64,000 nucleotides of DNA from Pseudomonas sp. MF4836. GTDB lineage: Bacteria > Pseudomonadota > Gammaproteobacteria > Pseudomonadales > Pseudomonadaceae. The DNA lies in NCBI RefSeq assembly GCF_002018875.1, contig NZ_MVOL01000022.1:1-64000 (forward strand), in the 5' to 3' direction. The notes under the pieces were generated by a model. The model made no database searches and was not told the origin of the DNA. It saw nothing but the letters and a program-made list of their open reading frames with translations. Shown here piece after piece: positions 33,538 through 42,824 of this stretch. The position numbers and the translations under genes are program-made. Position 1 is the stretch's first letter, and each line of letters starts with the position of its first letter.

Positions 33538-33615
33538 GGTTGCGAAAAACCCCCGAAAAAGCCCGGGCCAGAGCCTCGCGCAAGCGATGGCCGAGTGGCA
33601 TCGGAAGACACCGGC

Positions 33616-33675
33616 TGAGACGCTGCATGTCAGGCTGCACGGGGCCTGGACGAGACCTTGAGACGTTGCGTCTCA
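33616..33675. promoter_or_regulatory. Twin palindromes, candidate AcoR enhancer sites
   Basis: TGAGACG-TTG-CGTCTCA (33659-33675) is a perfect 7-bp inverted repeat. A weaker relative TGAGACG-CTG-CATGTCA lies at 33616-33632. They stand about 80 and 120 bp upstream of the -24 element, a normal enhancer distance, and between acoR and the operon, so they may also affect acoR. Confidence 0.65.
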
Positions 33676-33766
33676 CCCCGACCCGCGATCAGAGGGCGCT
33701 TGTCGGCGGCCGGTGTTCGGCGCTTAATGCCCGCACAACGATAAGAAGCTGGAACCGGAGGCCCTC

Positions 33767-35656
33767 ATGCTTTGCGCACACTCAAAGGCGCATGTGGATT
33801 GCGTCAGCCGTGTCTTGAGAAACGCCGAACACCTGCCGCAATTGCCGGTCTCGGACCTGATCCTCGATTCCTGGCGCCGCTCCATGGAGCAACATCACCT
33901 GGACCCAGGCTCGCTGCAGGGGCCACGGATCCTTTCGCAGAATGTGCTGCAGGAATGCCGCGAGCGTTCCGAGCTGTTTCTGCGCATCGCCAGCGAAGAG
34001 GTCGCGCGCCTGCACGGCCGGGTGCGCGACGCCGACTATTGCGTGCTGCTCACCGACGCCCAGGGCCAGACCATCGACTACCGGGTCGAAAGCACCATCC
34101 GCAATGATTGCCGCAAGGCCGGGCTGTACCTGGGCACCTGCTGGTCCGAGGGCGAGGAAGGCACCTGCGGCGTGGCCGCAGTCCTCACCGCCCGGGCCCC
34201 GGTGACGGTGCACAAGCGCGACCATTTTCGCGCCGCCTTTATCGGCCTGACCTGCTCCGCCGCGCCGGTCTTCGACCCCCAGGGCGAACTGCTCGGGGTG
34301 CTCGATGTGTCGGCGGTGCGCTCCCCGGACGAGCGCCGCTCCCAGCACCTGATCCGGCAGATGGTGGTGCAGAGCGCACGGGAGATCGAACAGGCGTTTT
34401 TCATGAGCAGCGCCCAGGGCTTCTGGGTGCTGCGGGCCCACCACAGCCCGGGCTATGTCGACAGCCAGCCGGACTACCTGCTGGCCTGGGACGACGATGG
34501 CCGCCTGCACGCGCTGAACCCGGCGGCGCGCCAGTGGTTATTGCAGGGGCTGGGGCGCCTGCCGGAGCACATCGGCCAGGTGTTCGACCAACAGTCGCTG
34601 CACCGGGCCCGGGATGAGTCGCTGTGCCTGCTGCCCTGCCTGGGCGGCCGCCAGGCGCTGCACGGGCGCCTGAGTGCGCCGCGGCGCGTCAACCGCAATC
34701 GCCAGCGCCTGGCCCTGGCGCCAGCCGAACTCGACCCGCGCCTGGCCGAAAGCCTGCGCCTGGCGGTACGGGTCAAGGACCGCAACCTGCCGGTGCTGAT
34801 CCAGGGTGAAACCGGCTCCGGCAAGGAGGTGTTTGCCCGCCAGGTGCACCAGGCCAGCCAACGCCGCGAGCGGCCGTTCGTGGCGGTGAACTGCGCGGCG
34901 ATCCCGGAAAGCCTGATTGAAAGCGAGTTGTTCGGGTATGTCGCCGGGGCTTTTACCGGGGCGTCGAACAAGGGCATGCAGGGCCTGTTGCAACAGGCCG
35001 ATGGCGGCACGCTGTTTCTCGACGAAATCGGCGATATGCCCCTGGCGTTGCAGACCCGGCTGCTGCGGGTGCTGTCCGAGGGCGAAGTGGCGCCGCTGGG
35101 GGCTTCGCGGCGCAAGGCCGTGGATATCCAGGTGGTGTGCGCCAGTCACCGTGACCTGGAGCAGTTGGTGGCGGCGGGCGAGTTTCGCGAGGACCTGTAT
35201 TTTCGTTTGGGCGGCGCACGCTTTCAGTTGCCGCCGTTGCGCGAGCGCAGCGATCGCCTGGCGCTGATCCAGCGCATTGTGCAGGAAGAGTCGCAGCTGT
35301 GCGGGGCGCCGGTGCAGCTGGGCAGCGCCGCCCTGGAATGCCTGCTGGGTTACCGCTGGCCGGGCAATGTGCGCCAGTTGCGGCATGTGCTGCGCTACGC
35401 CTGTGCGGTGTGCGAGGACGACCTGATCCAGCTGCGGGATTTGCCCGAACAGTTGCAAGGCCTGGCACTGGACGGCACACCCCTCGACAGCCCGGCCGAG
35501 CGCCACGCCAGCCCGGAACGCCAGGCCCTGCTCGACGCCCTGGTGCGCCACCGCTGGAAACCCCTGCCCGCCGCCAAGGCCTTGGGCATCTCCCGCGCCA
35601 CCCTGTACCGCCGCGTGCACCAGCACGGCATCGAAATGCCCGGCCGAAGCCTGTAG
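33767..35656 (+). CDS. acoR: AcoR sigma-54-dependent activator of acetoin catabolism
   Basis: Enhancer-binding protein of 629 aa. An N-terminal GAF-type sensory part (about 75-220; EGTCGVAAVL, GVLDVSAVRSPDERRS) should bind acetoin or acetaldehyde. The AAA+ domain (about 315-555) has Walker A GETGSGKE, GAFTGA at the sigma-54 contact loop, and Walker B GGTLFLDEIGD. The C-terminal Fis-type HTH is AAKALGISRATLYRRVHQHG. Transcribed divergently from acoXABC-bdh. Its TAG stop lies inside a REP arm (35654-35656). Confidence 0.9.
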   Translation: MLCAHSKAHVDCVSRVLRNAEHLPQLPVSDLILDSWRRSMEQHHLDPGSLQGPRILSQNVLQECRERSELFLRIASEEVARLHGRVRDADYCVLLTDAQGQTIDYRVESTIRNDCRKAGLYLGTCWSEGEEGTCGVAAVLTARAPVTVHKRDHFRAAFIGLTCSAAPVFDPQGELLGVLDVSAVRSPDERRSQHLIRQMVVQSAREIEQAFFMSSAQGFWVLRAHHSPGYVDSQPDYLLAWDDDGRLHALNPAARQWLLQGLGRLPEHIGQVFDQQSLHRARDESLCLLPCLGGRQALHGRLSAPRRVNRNRQRLALAPAELDPRLAESLRLAVRVKDRNLPVLIQGETGSGKEVFARQVHQASQRRERPFVAVNCAAIPESLIESELFGYVAGAFTGASNKGMQGLLQQADGGTLFLDEIGDMPLALQTRLLRVLSEGEVAPLGASRRKAVDIQVVCASHRDLEQLVAAGEFREDLYFRLGGARFQLPPLRERSDRLALIQRIVQEESQLCGAPVQLGSAALECLLGYRWPGNVRQLRHVLRYACAVCEDDLIQLRDLPEQLQGLALDGTPLDSPAERHASPERQALLDALVRHRWKPLPAAKALGISRATLYRRVHQHGIEMPGRSL

Positions 35657-35740
35657 CCGCTGGTGACAGCCCTGATTGGCGCCGTATTGCTGCGGCGTTC
35701 GGCCGGCCAGCGCAGCCTCGCGCCTCGGCAGCGGCTACAG
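35651..35740. repeat. REPIN between acoR and araC-type gene
   Basis: Inverted arms CTGTAGCCGC (35651-35660) and GCGGCTACAG (35731-35740) flank about 70 bp with inner REP sequences (GCGCAGCCTCGCGCCTCGGC). Each arm supplies the TAG stop of one convergent gene (acoR at 35654-35656, the AraC-type gene at 35735-35737). Confidence 0.75.
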
Positions 35741-36751
35741 GGTGTGGGGTTGGAAACGGGCGCGGTAGCGGCCGGGGCTTTCGCCGGTCCATTTCTTGAA
35801 GGCGCGGTGGAAGGCGCTGGGTTCCTGGAAGCCGGTCTGCTCGGCGATTTCGCCGATGCTGGTGGCGCTGTTGCGCAGCAGTTGCACGGCCATGCCGCGG
35901 CGCACTTCGTCCTTGATTTCCTGGTACGAACAGCCCTCCCGCTCCAGGCGCCGGCGCAGGGTGCTGGGGCTCATTTGCAGCTCGCCGGCAAAGGCATCCA
36001 GGGTCGGCCACTGGCTGTAGTGGCTGCGCCGCAACCGCTGGTGAACCTGGGTCGCCAACCCATGCTGATTGCGAAAGCGGATCACCAGCCACTGCGGCGC
36101 GCTGCGTAAAAACACCTTGAGCGAGGCCAGGTCCTGGACCACCGGCAAGCGCAGAAAGCGGCTGGCAAATTCGATCTCGGTGCGCTCGGCGCCAAAACTC
36201 AAATTCGGCCCCCAGAGCAACGCGTCGTCGCTCAAGGACAAACGCGTCTGACGAAAATCCGCGCGGTCGATGGGGATACGCCGCCCGCCCAGCCAACACA
36301 GCAGGCTGATCATCAGCACCAGGAAGGTCTCTTCGCCAAAACGCCGCGCGTCCGGGTCCGTGGCAGTGGTGTGCAGGCTGATCACCGCACGCTTGCCGCG
36401 CACGCTGAGGCTGCCGTGAAAGTCCTTGAGGAACAGCCCGAAATTGGCCAGGCACTGGCGCAGTGCCTTGCCCAGGTCGGGCTCCTGGATCAGCGCGCGG
36501 CAGATCAGGGCGAAACTGCCGACGGGCATGCCATGGGCATCGAGCTGGAAGAACTCGTCCTGCAACTCGCGGATCTGAATCAGCCACAACGCGGCAAACG
36601 CACTGGCCGGCACCCGGGCGTGGGGCTGCTCCATCAACGACGGGTCGATGCCGGCCTCGGCCAGTACCGCCGCCAGGCGCTGGGGCTGATCACGCAGCCC
36701 GTGGATCATGGCGTGCACGAAATACGCCGCGACCGAATCCTTTTCCCGCAT
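35735..36751 (-). CDS. AraC-family regulator (OruR/ArgR-like, 338 aa)
   Basis: Transcription regulator with an N-terminal Arabinose-binding-like domain of the long AraC subfamily (about 20-205) and a C-terminal double HTH (about 235-330; STLRRRLEREGCSYQEIKDE, SIGEIAEQTGFQEPSAFHRA, FKKWTGESPGRYR). Start at ATG 36749-36751 with GGAGAA upstream. Divergent from the hydroxyacyl-CoA dehydrogenase gene, which it may control; the inducer could be a fatty-acid or hydroxy-acid-related compound. Confidence 0.87.
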   Translation of the reverse strand: MREKDSVAAYFVHAMIHGLRDQPQRLAAVLAEAGIDPSLMEQPHARVPASAFAALWLIQIRELQDEFFQLDAHGMPVGSFALICRALIQEPDLGKALRQCLANFGLFLKDFHGSLSVRGKRAVISLHTTATDPDARRFGEETFLVLMISLLCWLGGRRIPIDRADFRQTRLSLSDDALLWGPNLSFGAERTEIEFASRFLRLPVVQDLASLKVFLRSAPQWLVIRFRNQHGLATQVHQRLRRSHYSQWPTLDAFAGELQMSPSTLRRRLEREGCSYQEIKDEVRRGMAVQLLRNSATSIGEIAEQTGFQEPSAFHRAFKKWTGESPGRYRARFQPHTL

Positions 36752-36959
36752 CAAAGCCGGTTCTCCCCATCAGCCGAATGGCAAAAAACGCCAGCATCGC
36801 TGAACAGTTATGGCATAGGCCCGCCAGGCGGTGGCCTCTAGACTGGCGCCCAACCCCGTGTCGAGGGCCGCGCGCCATGGTACGCCAGTCGCAGGCGACC
36901 GACGATGCCCCCTCGGCCACACGCGCTCATTCGAACCCGTTTGCACAGGACTGTCCTTT

Positions 36960-37811
36960 ATGAATCTGCACACCCTTGGCGTGATTGGCGCCGGCACCAT
37001 GGGCAACGGCATCGCCCAGGTCTGCGCCCTGGCCGGTTTCGAGGTGACCCTGCTGGACATCAGCGCCAGCGCCCTGGAAAAAGCCCTGGCCACCATCAGC
37101 AAGAACCTCGACCGGCAGATCGCCAAGCAGACCCTGGCCGAAGAGCAAAAACACAGCGCCCTGGCCCGGATCCGCACCAGCACCGACTACGCCAGCCTGG
37201 CCGAGGCGCAGTTGGTGATCGAAGCCGCCACCGAGAACCTCGACCTCAAGCTGCGCCTGCTGCAACAGATTGCCGGCGTGGTCGGCGCCGATTGCGTGAT
37301 CGCCTCCAACACCTCGTCGCTGTCGATCACCCAACTGGCGGCCAGCGTCAACGCCCCCGAGCGTTTTATCGGCCTGCACTTTTTCAACCCGGTGCCGATG
37401 ATGGGCCTGATCGAAGTGATTCGCGGCCTGCAAACCAGCGACGCGACCCACGCCCTGGCCATGGACCTGGCCCAGCGCCTGGGCAAGACCGCGATCACCG
37501 CCGGCAACCGGCCGGGGTTTGTGGTGAACCGGATCCTGGTGCCGATGATCAACGAAGCGATCCTGGTGTTTCAGGAGGGCCTGGCCAGCGCCGAGGACAT
37601 CGACGCCGGCATGCGCCTGGGCTGCAACCAGCCGATCGGCCCGCTGGCCCTGGCCGACCTGATTGGCCTGGACACCCTGCTGGCGATTCTCGAAGCCTTC
37701 TATGACGGCTTCAACGACAGCAAGTACCGCCCCGCCCCGCTGCTCAAGGAAATGGTGGCCGCCGGCTACCTGGGGCGCAAAACCGGACGCGGCTTCCATG
37801 TCTATGGCTGA
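36960..37811 (+). CDS. hbd: 3-hydroxybutyryl/3-hydroxyacyl-CoA dehydrogenase
   Basis: NAD-dependent dehydrogenase of 283 aa: Rossmann motif GVIGAGTMGNGIAQVCALAG, the catalytic region IASNTSSLSITQLAA and GLHFFNPVPMMGLIEVI with its active-site histidine, and RPGFVVNRILVPMINEA. It oxidises short-chain 3-hydroxyacyl-CoA in beta-oxidation or polyhydroxybutyrate-type metabolism. The start at ATG 36960 has AGGA 9 nt upstream. The 3' end overlaps the TetR gene. Divergent from the AraC-type regulator. Confidence 0.9.
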   Translation: MNLHTLGVIGAGTMGNGIAQVCALAGFEVTLLDISASALEKALATISKNLDRQIAKQTLAEEQKHSALARIRTSTDYASLAEAQLVIEAATENLDLKLRLLQQIAGVVGADCVIASNTSSLSITQLAASVNAPERFIGLHFFNPVPMMGLIEVIRGLQTSDATHALAMDLAQRLGKTAITAGNRPGFVVNRILVPMINEAILVFQEGLASAEDIDAGMRLGCNQPIGPLALADLIGLDTLLAILEAFYDGFNDSKYRPAPLLKEMVAAGYLGRKTGRGFHVYG

Positions 37812-38406
37812 GCGCTGCTCGCGTTTTGCCGAGAGCCGCGACAAGGCCCTGGAGCTGTTCGCCTGCAAGGGCTTCGGCCAGGTCGGCATGCGCGAGCTGG
37901 CGACTTACCTGGGGCTGACCCCAGGCTCGCTGTATCACCATTACCCGAGCAAGCAGCACTTGCTGCTGGACCTGATCGAAGAGTTCTACGAGGAGCTGCT
38001 GGCAACTCTGGAGCGCATCGAGCAGACACCGCGCTCGCGGCGCGGCAACCTGCAGCGGCTGATTCGCGCGCACCTGGAGCTGTACCGCGAGATGCCCTGG
38101 CATTTTCGCCTGGTGGAGCGCGACAGCAGTTGCCTTAACGACGATCAACAGCTGCGGGTGCGGCAGTTGCGCGAGCAATACGAACGCCAGTTGCTGCTGA
38201 TGCTCGGCCGCCCGCGCCGCTTGAGCCCGGGCGCGCTGAAGGCGGCCGGGCATGCCATCGCCATTCTGCTCAACAGCGCCCCCAGCTGGCTGGCCCAGCA
38301 GGCGCTGGAGCCAGGCGAACGCGATGAGCTGCTGGAAAACCTGCTGACCGGGGCCATCGAGCGAGTGCTGGCGGCCAAGCCGAGCCTGCAGGTGGCGGTG
38401 GCCTGA
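37804..38406 (+). CDS. TetR-family regulator, 200 aa
   Basis: Small repressor: N-terminal HTH (about 5-55; ELFACKGFGQVGMRELATYL, TPGSLYHHYPSKQHLL) and a helical ligand domain (LLATLERIEQTPRSRRGNLQ onwards). It starts inside the last codons of the hydroxyacyl-CoA dehydrogenase (ATG 37804; ATG 37798 is also in frame), so it is co-translated. It probably reports on acyl-CoA status and represses this operon or the following ligase/dehydrogenase genes; inference from placement. Confidence 0.82.
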   Translation: MAERCSRFAESRDKALELFACKGFGQVGMRELATYLGLTPGSLYHHYPSKQHLLLDLIEEFYEELLATLERIEQTPRSRRGNLQRLIRAHLELYREMPWHFRLVERDSSCLNDDQQLRVRQLREQYERQLLLMLGRPRRLSPGALKAAGHAIAILLNSAPSWLAQQALEPGERDELLENLLTGAIERVLAAKPSLQVAVA

Positions 38407-38415
38407 AGCGGCCCC

Positions 38416-39048
38416 TCAGCGCAGTTGCAGCGGATCGACCAGGCCGGCGGCGATGGCCATGCCCACCAATTGCGGCAGGTTGTCGGCCTGCATGCGCTTC
38501 ATCACCCGCGACCGGTACAGGTCGATGGTCTTGACGCTGACCCCCAGTTGCTCCGCCACCTCGCGGTTGCTGTACCCCTGCACCAGCGGCAGCATCACAT
38601 CGTTCTCCCGTGGGGTGAGGCTTTGCAGGCGCGCCTGGACCGCGCCCAGGCCCGCGTCGGGCTGACGCTCATCGCTGTGGCTCAGGGCCTGTTGCACGCT
38701 GTCCAGCAGCAACTGCTCGTTGTAGGGCTTTTCGATAAAGTCATGGGCCCCGGCCTTGAAGGCGCGGACCACGATCGGCACATCGGCATGCCCACTGACG
38801 AAAATCACCGGCAGGCGCAACTCGCGGCTGCGCATCTCTTCCTGCACATTCAGCCCGCCCATGCCCGGCATGCGCACGTCCAGCAGCACACAGGCATTGA
38901 GCCGGCTGTCACAGGCGTCCAGAAACTCGCGGCCGCTGGTGAACGGCAGCGCCTTGAGGCCCACCGACTCCAGCAGCCAGACGGTGGAGTCGAGCATGCC
39001 CTGGTCATCGTCGACCACATACACCACCTGCTGCGCCACATTCGCCAT
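38416..39048 (-). CDS. bfiR: FixJ/NarL-type response regulator (BfiR-like)
   Basis: Response regulator of 210 aa: FixJ-type receiver with DDD at 13-15, phospho-acceptor D57 (ACVLLDVRMPGMGG), conserved lysine in DFIEKPYNEQLLL, and a LuxR HTH (SNREVAEQLGVSVKTIDLYR). It follows its kinase gene by 4 bp. Gene order regulator-kinase-ligase-acyl-CoA dehydrogenase is the one I recall for P. aeruginosa bfiR-bfiS (PA4196-PA4199), where the pair acts in biofilm initiation. The symbol rests on order and domain type. Confidence 0.8.
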   Translation of the reverse strand: MANVAQQVVYVVDDDQGMLDSTVWLLESVGLKALPFTSGREFLDACDSRLNACVLLDVRMPGMGGLNVQEEMRSRELRLPVIFVSGHADVPIVVRAFKAGAHDFIEKPYNEQLLLDSVQQALSHSDERQPDAGLGAVQARLQSLTPRENDVMLPLVQGYSNREVAEQLGVSVKTIDLYRSRVMKRMQADNLPQLVGMAIAAGLVDPLQLR

Positions 39049-39052
39049 GGCC

Positions 39053-40924
39053 TTACTCCTGTTGTTGTGAGGTTGCCCCGCTCAGCGCGGGGGCCGGCAA
39101 GCGGCAGCACATCTGCAAGCCGACCGCCTGGGGCCGGGCCTGCAACTCGCCGCCGAAGCCTTCGATAATGCTGCGGCTCATGGACAGCCCCAGCCCCAGG
39201 CCATTGGCCTTGCTGGTGTAGAACGGGGTGAAGATCTGCTGCAACTGCGCCTCGGAAACGCCCGGACCCTGGTCGCTGACACTGACCTGGACCCCGCCAT
39301 CAGGCAGCCCCTGGGCGCCGAGGATGATCCGCGACGGCGCATCCGCGTGCACCTCGCGGTTGGCGTCGATGGCGTTGCGCAGCAAGTTGAGCAGCACCTG
39401 TTCGAGCAGCACCCGGTCGGCATAAATCGGCGGCAGATTATCCGGCAACTGCTGCTCGATCGTCACCTGGCAGGCACCGGCCTCCCAGGCGCACAGGCGT
39501 ACGGTTTCCCGGGCCACTTCGCTGATGTCCAGCGCCTCCATGCGCCGCCGGCCCTTGCGCAAGAAGGCGCGCAGGCCCTTGATCACTTCGGCGGCGTGGG
39601 TGGCGTGGACCACGATCCGCTCCAGGCCCTGGGCCACGCGCTCGGCCGCCTGGGGCTGGCTACCCAGGGCTTGCAGGTAACGCTGGCTGGCGCTGGCGTA
39701 ATTGACCACTGCGGCCAGCGGCTGATTCATCTCATGGGCGATGCCCGAGGCCAGTTCACCCAGGGTCACCAGGCGCGCGGTGTGGGCCAGTTCGTCCTGG
39801 TGGTGGCGTTGCTCGGCCTCGCGCAATTCGCGCTCGGTCAGGTCGTGGGCCACCAGGGAATAAAAGCGCTCGCCGCTGGCCGAGCGATGGGCCAGCAGCA
39901 TCAGTGACACCGCCACCGATTGCCCATCGACCACGGGGTGCAGGCGAGTGTCGAGGCTCCAGCGGCCATCGCGCTCGGCGCAGGTCCAGCCTTCACGCTG
40001 CAGGCGCGCCAGGGCCTCGGGGGCCAGCAGGCGGTCGAGGTTGGGCATCTCCTGGCGCGCGGTCAGGCCCAGGGTGCGCCGGGCTGCCGGGTTGAGGTAG
40101 GTGACGGCGCCGCTGGGCTGGATAAACAGCACCGGGTCGGTATGGGCTTCCACCACCTCGGCCAGGCGGCGCTTGGTCTCCTCGGCCTGGACCCGGGCGG
40201 TGATGTCCCGCGACACGCTGACCACCTCCACCACCGCCCCGGTGTAGGTTTCGCGGATGGCCCGGCAGGCGGTCTCGAACCACAGGTAATGGCCGTCGCG
40301 ATGGCGGATGCGGTAGGTCATGGTGTGATAGCCGTCCTGCTCCAGGGCATCGCGGGTGCGCTGCATCAGCCCGGCCAGGTCCTGGCTGTGGAACAGGCTG
40401 CGGGCCAGGCGCCCGCGCAGTTCTTCGGGCCAGTAGCCGAGCAGGGTAAAGGACGCCGGCGAGGCATCGAGGAAGCAGCCGTCGGGGGTGTGCCGGGAAA
40501 TCAGGTCGGTGGTGTTTTCGGTGATCAGCCGGTACAGACGCCGGGCCCGGGCCGACTCGCGCTCGGCGTGGATCTGCGCCGTGGCCTCACGGCAGCGGGC
40601 CAGGACCCGTTGCCGTTGCGGGTCGGGGATAAAGCTCCAGAGCAGGATCCGCTCGCCCCACTGGGCCTCGACGTCTTCGATGGCCCGCTGCTGCTCCAGG
40701 CAGGCCCGCACCAGGGCCGGGTGGTTGACCGGCAACAGCGCCGACACCGTGCACGGCGCCGCTGTTTCCAGCCATTGCTCCAGGGCCGGGTTGAGGTCCA
40801 GGGGCTGCGCCTGGGCATCCAGCAGCACACTGGGTTGCGGGTCGTGGCCAAGCCAGGGCGTGTCCGTCAGCCGGCCTTCACGTTGCTGGCGCAACCAGCG
40901 GTTCAAGGGAGTGGAGCTGGGCAT
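39053..40924 (-). CDS. bfiS: FixL-like PAS histidine kinase (BfiS-like)
   Basis: Cytoplasmic kinase of 623 aa without membrane helices. PAS-type domains at about 25-115, 130-245 (LISRHTPDGCFLDASPASFT; PAC segment ending VVSVSRDITARVQAEE) and 250-370, then HisKA with H397 (LASGIAHEMNQPLAAVVNYA) and an ATPase domain (NLLRNAIDAN, SDQGPGV, GLGLGLSMSRSI). It pairs with the regulator behind it and is divergent from an acyl-CoA ligase. The soluble PAS architecture points to an intracellular signal, perhaps acyl-CoA or redox state; that is inferred. Confidence 0.82.
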   Translation of the reverse strand: MPSSTPLNRWLRQQREGRLTDTPWLGHDPQPSVLLDAQAQPLDLNPALEQWLETAAPCTVSALLPVNHPALVRACLEQQRAIEDVEAQWGERILLWSFIPDPQRQRVLARCREATAQIHAERESARARRLYRLITENTTDLISRHTPDGCFLDASPASFTLLGYWPEELRGRLARSLFHSQDLAGLMQRTRDALEQDGYHTMTYRIRHRDGHYLWFETACRAIRETYTGAVVEVVSVSRDITARVQAEETKRRLAEVVEAHTDPVLFIQPSGAVTYLNPAARRTLGLTARQEMPNLDRLLAPEALARLQREGWTCAERDGRWSLDTRLHPVVDGQSVAVSLMLLAHRSASGERFYSLVAHDLTERELREAEQRHHQDELAHTARLVTLGELASGIAHEMNQPLAAVVNYASASQRYLQALGSQPQAAERVAQGLERIVVHATHAAEVIKGLRAFLRKGRRRMEALDISEVARETVRLCAWEAGACQVTIEQQLPDNLPPIYADRVLLEQVLLNLLRNAIDANREVHADAPSRIILGAQGLPDGGVQVSVSDQGPGVSEAQLQQIFTPFYTSKANGLGLGLSMSRSIIEGFGGELQARPQAVGLQMCCRLPAPALSGATSQQQE

Positions 40925-40963
40925 CGTCGATCAACCTGTGAGCCGGAGCAGCGAATTATGATT

Positions 40964-40979
40964 ATAGTACAACTACTAT
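40964..40979. promoter_or_regulatory. Palindrome ATAGTA-N4-TACTAT between kinase and ligase
   Basis: Perfect 6-bp inverted repeat in the A+T-rich divergent region 40925-41105, 40 bp upstream of the kinase start. Followed by GGTAGTAC (40988-40995). A natural candidate for binding by the FixJ-type regulator. Confidence 0.4.
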
Positions 40980-41105
40980 ACAACTCAGGTAGTACTTCCA
41001 TACCAACCGGCAAACAGTATATAAAAGACCCCGGATAAGTCACCGAGCGCCGTTAAAAAAGCCTCGGTCCATAGAGCTAATAATCAGCCACCGGGTACCC
41101 GAACC

Positions 41106-42728
41106 ATGTCCATCTACGAGCAAGGCCTTGCGCCGACTGCCGTCAATCACATCGCCCTCTCGCCCCTGAGTTTCATCGAGCGCACCGCCAGCGTTTACCC
41201 CGACTACCCGGCGGTGATCCACGGCTCGATCCGCCGCACCTGGGCCGACACTTACCGCCGCTGCCGACGCCTGGCCTCGGCCCTGGCCGGACGCGGCATC
41301 GGCAAGAACGACACGGTGGCGGTGATGCTGCCCAATATCCCGGCGATGCTGGAGGCGCACTTCGGCGTGCCGATGATCGGCGCGGTGCTCAATGCCCTCA
41401 ACGTGCGCCTGGATGCCGAGGCCATCGCCTTTATGCTGGCCCACGGCGAAGCCAAGGTGCTGATCGCCGACCGCGAGTTCCATGACGTGGTGCAGGCGGC
41501 CATCGGCATGCTCGACCACCCGCCCCTGGTGATCGACCTCGACGACCCGGAATACGGCGAAGGCCAGGCAGTCAGCGAACTGGACTACGAGGCGTTCCTG
41601 GCCGAGGGCGACCCGGATTTTGCCTGGCAATGGCCGGATGACGAGTGGCAGGCGATCTCGCTGAACTACACCTCGGGCACCACCGGCAACCCCAAGGGCG
41701 TGGTCTACCACCACCGCGGCGCCTACCTCAATTCCCTGGGCAACCAGATGACCTGGGCCATGGGCAACCACCCGGTGTACCTCTGGACCCTGCCGATGTT
41801 CCACTGCAACGGCTGGTGCTACCCCTGGACCGTGACCGCCCTGGCCGGGGTGCATGTGTTCCTGCGCCGGGTCGACCCGCAGAAGATCCTCAACCTGATC
41901 CGCGAGCACCAGGTCACTCACCTGTGCGGCGCGCCGATTGTGCTCAATGCCCTGGTCAACATGCCGGACTCGGCCAAGGCCGCCATCGACCACCCGGTCA
42001 ATGCCATGGTCGCCGGCGCCGCGCCGCCGGCCAAAGTGATCGGCGCCGTGGAAGAAATGGGCATCAAGGTCACTCACGTCTACGGCCTGACCGAGGTCTA
42101 CGGGCCGGTGACCCTGTGTGCCTGGCACGCGGCCTGGGACGAGTTGCCCCTGGAGCAGCGGGCGCAGATCAAGGCGCGCCAGGGCGTGCGCTACCCGACC
42201 CTGGAAGGGGTGATGGTGGCCGACCCGAAAACCCTCGAACCCACGCCCCATGACGGCCAAACCATCGGCGAAATCTTCATGCGCGGCAACACGGTGATGA
42301 AGGGCTATCTGAAAAACCCCAGCGCCACCGCCGAAGCCTTCGAAGGCGGCTGGTTCCACACCGGCGACCTGGCGGTGACCCACCCCGACGGTTACGTGGA
42401 GATCCGCGACCGGCTCAAGGACATCATCATTTCCGGGGGCGAGAATATTTCCACCATCGAACTCGAAGGCGTGCTCTACCGGCACCCGGCGGTGCTGGAA
42501 GCGGCCGTGGTGGCCCGGCCCGATGAAAAATGGGGTGAGACCCCCTGCGCCTTTATCACCCTCAAGGCCGATCACCAGCAGGTGCGCGAAGCCGAGATCA
42601 TCGCCTTCTGCCGCGAGCATCTGGCAGGGTTCAAGGTCCCGCGCAGCGTGGTCTTCACCCTGCTGCCCAAGACCTCGACCGGCAAGATCCAGAAATTCGT
42701 CCTGCGCGACATGGCCAAGGCGCTCTAG
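41106..42728 (+). CDS. Acyl-CoA synthetase (AMP-forming ligase)
   Basis: ANL-superfamily ligase of 540 aa: P-loop YTSGTTGNPKGVVYHHRG (A3), HVYGLTEVYGP (A5), GWFHTGDLAVTHPDGYVEIRD (A7), ISGGENIS and the A10 lysine in PKTSTGKIQKFVLR. It activates a carboxylic acid with ATP to the acyl-CoA. Length and the following 590-aa acyl-CoA dehydrogenase fit a medium-chain, branched-chain or 3-methylmercaptopropionate-like (DmdB/DmdC-type) route; the substrate cannot be fixed from sequence. Divergent from the FixLJ-like pair. Confidence 0.87.
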   Translation: MSIYEQGLAPTAVNHIALSPLSFIERTASVYPDYPAVIHGSIRRTWADTYRRCRRLASALAGRGIGKNDTVAVMLPNIPAMLEAHFGVPMIGAVLNALNVRLDAEAIAFMLAHGEAKVLIADREFHDVVQAAIGMLDHPPLVIDLDDPEYGEGQAVSELDYEAFLAEGDPDFAWQWPDDEWQAISLNYTSGTTGNPKGVVYHHRGAYLNSLGNQMTWAMGNHPVYLWTLPMFHCNGWCYPWTVTALAGVHVFLRRVDPQKILNLIREHQVTHLCGAPIVLNALVNMPDSAKAAIDHPVNAMVAGAAPPAKVIGAVEEMGIKVTHVYGLTEVYGPVTLCAWHAAWDELPLEQRAQIKARQGVRYPTLEGVMVADPKTLEPTPHDGQTIGEIFMRGNTVMKGYLKNPSATAEAFEGGWFHTGDLAVTHPDGYVEIRDRLKDIIISGGENISTIELEGVLYRHPAVLEAAVVARPDEKWGETPCAFITLKADHQQVREAEIIAFCREHLAGFKVPRSVVFTLLPKTSTGKIQKFVLRDMAKAL

Positions 42729-42824
42729 CGGCGCCTGCGACGCCAGGCTGATGACACTCGGCCTGGACCCTTTTGAAGCAGGCGGTTGCGGCCGCCTGCC
42801 CCGCCTGACACGAGGTTTTGTGCA

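Noticed and set aside
40988..40995. GGTAGTAC shared between the bfi/ligase region and the pedA1 upstream region (2102-2109, reverse)
   Set aside because: An 8-mer is expected about twice by chance on two strands of 64 kb, so the match alone is not evidence of a shared regulator.
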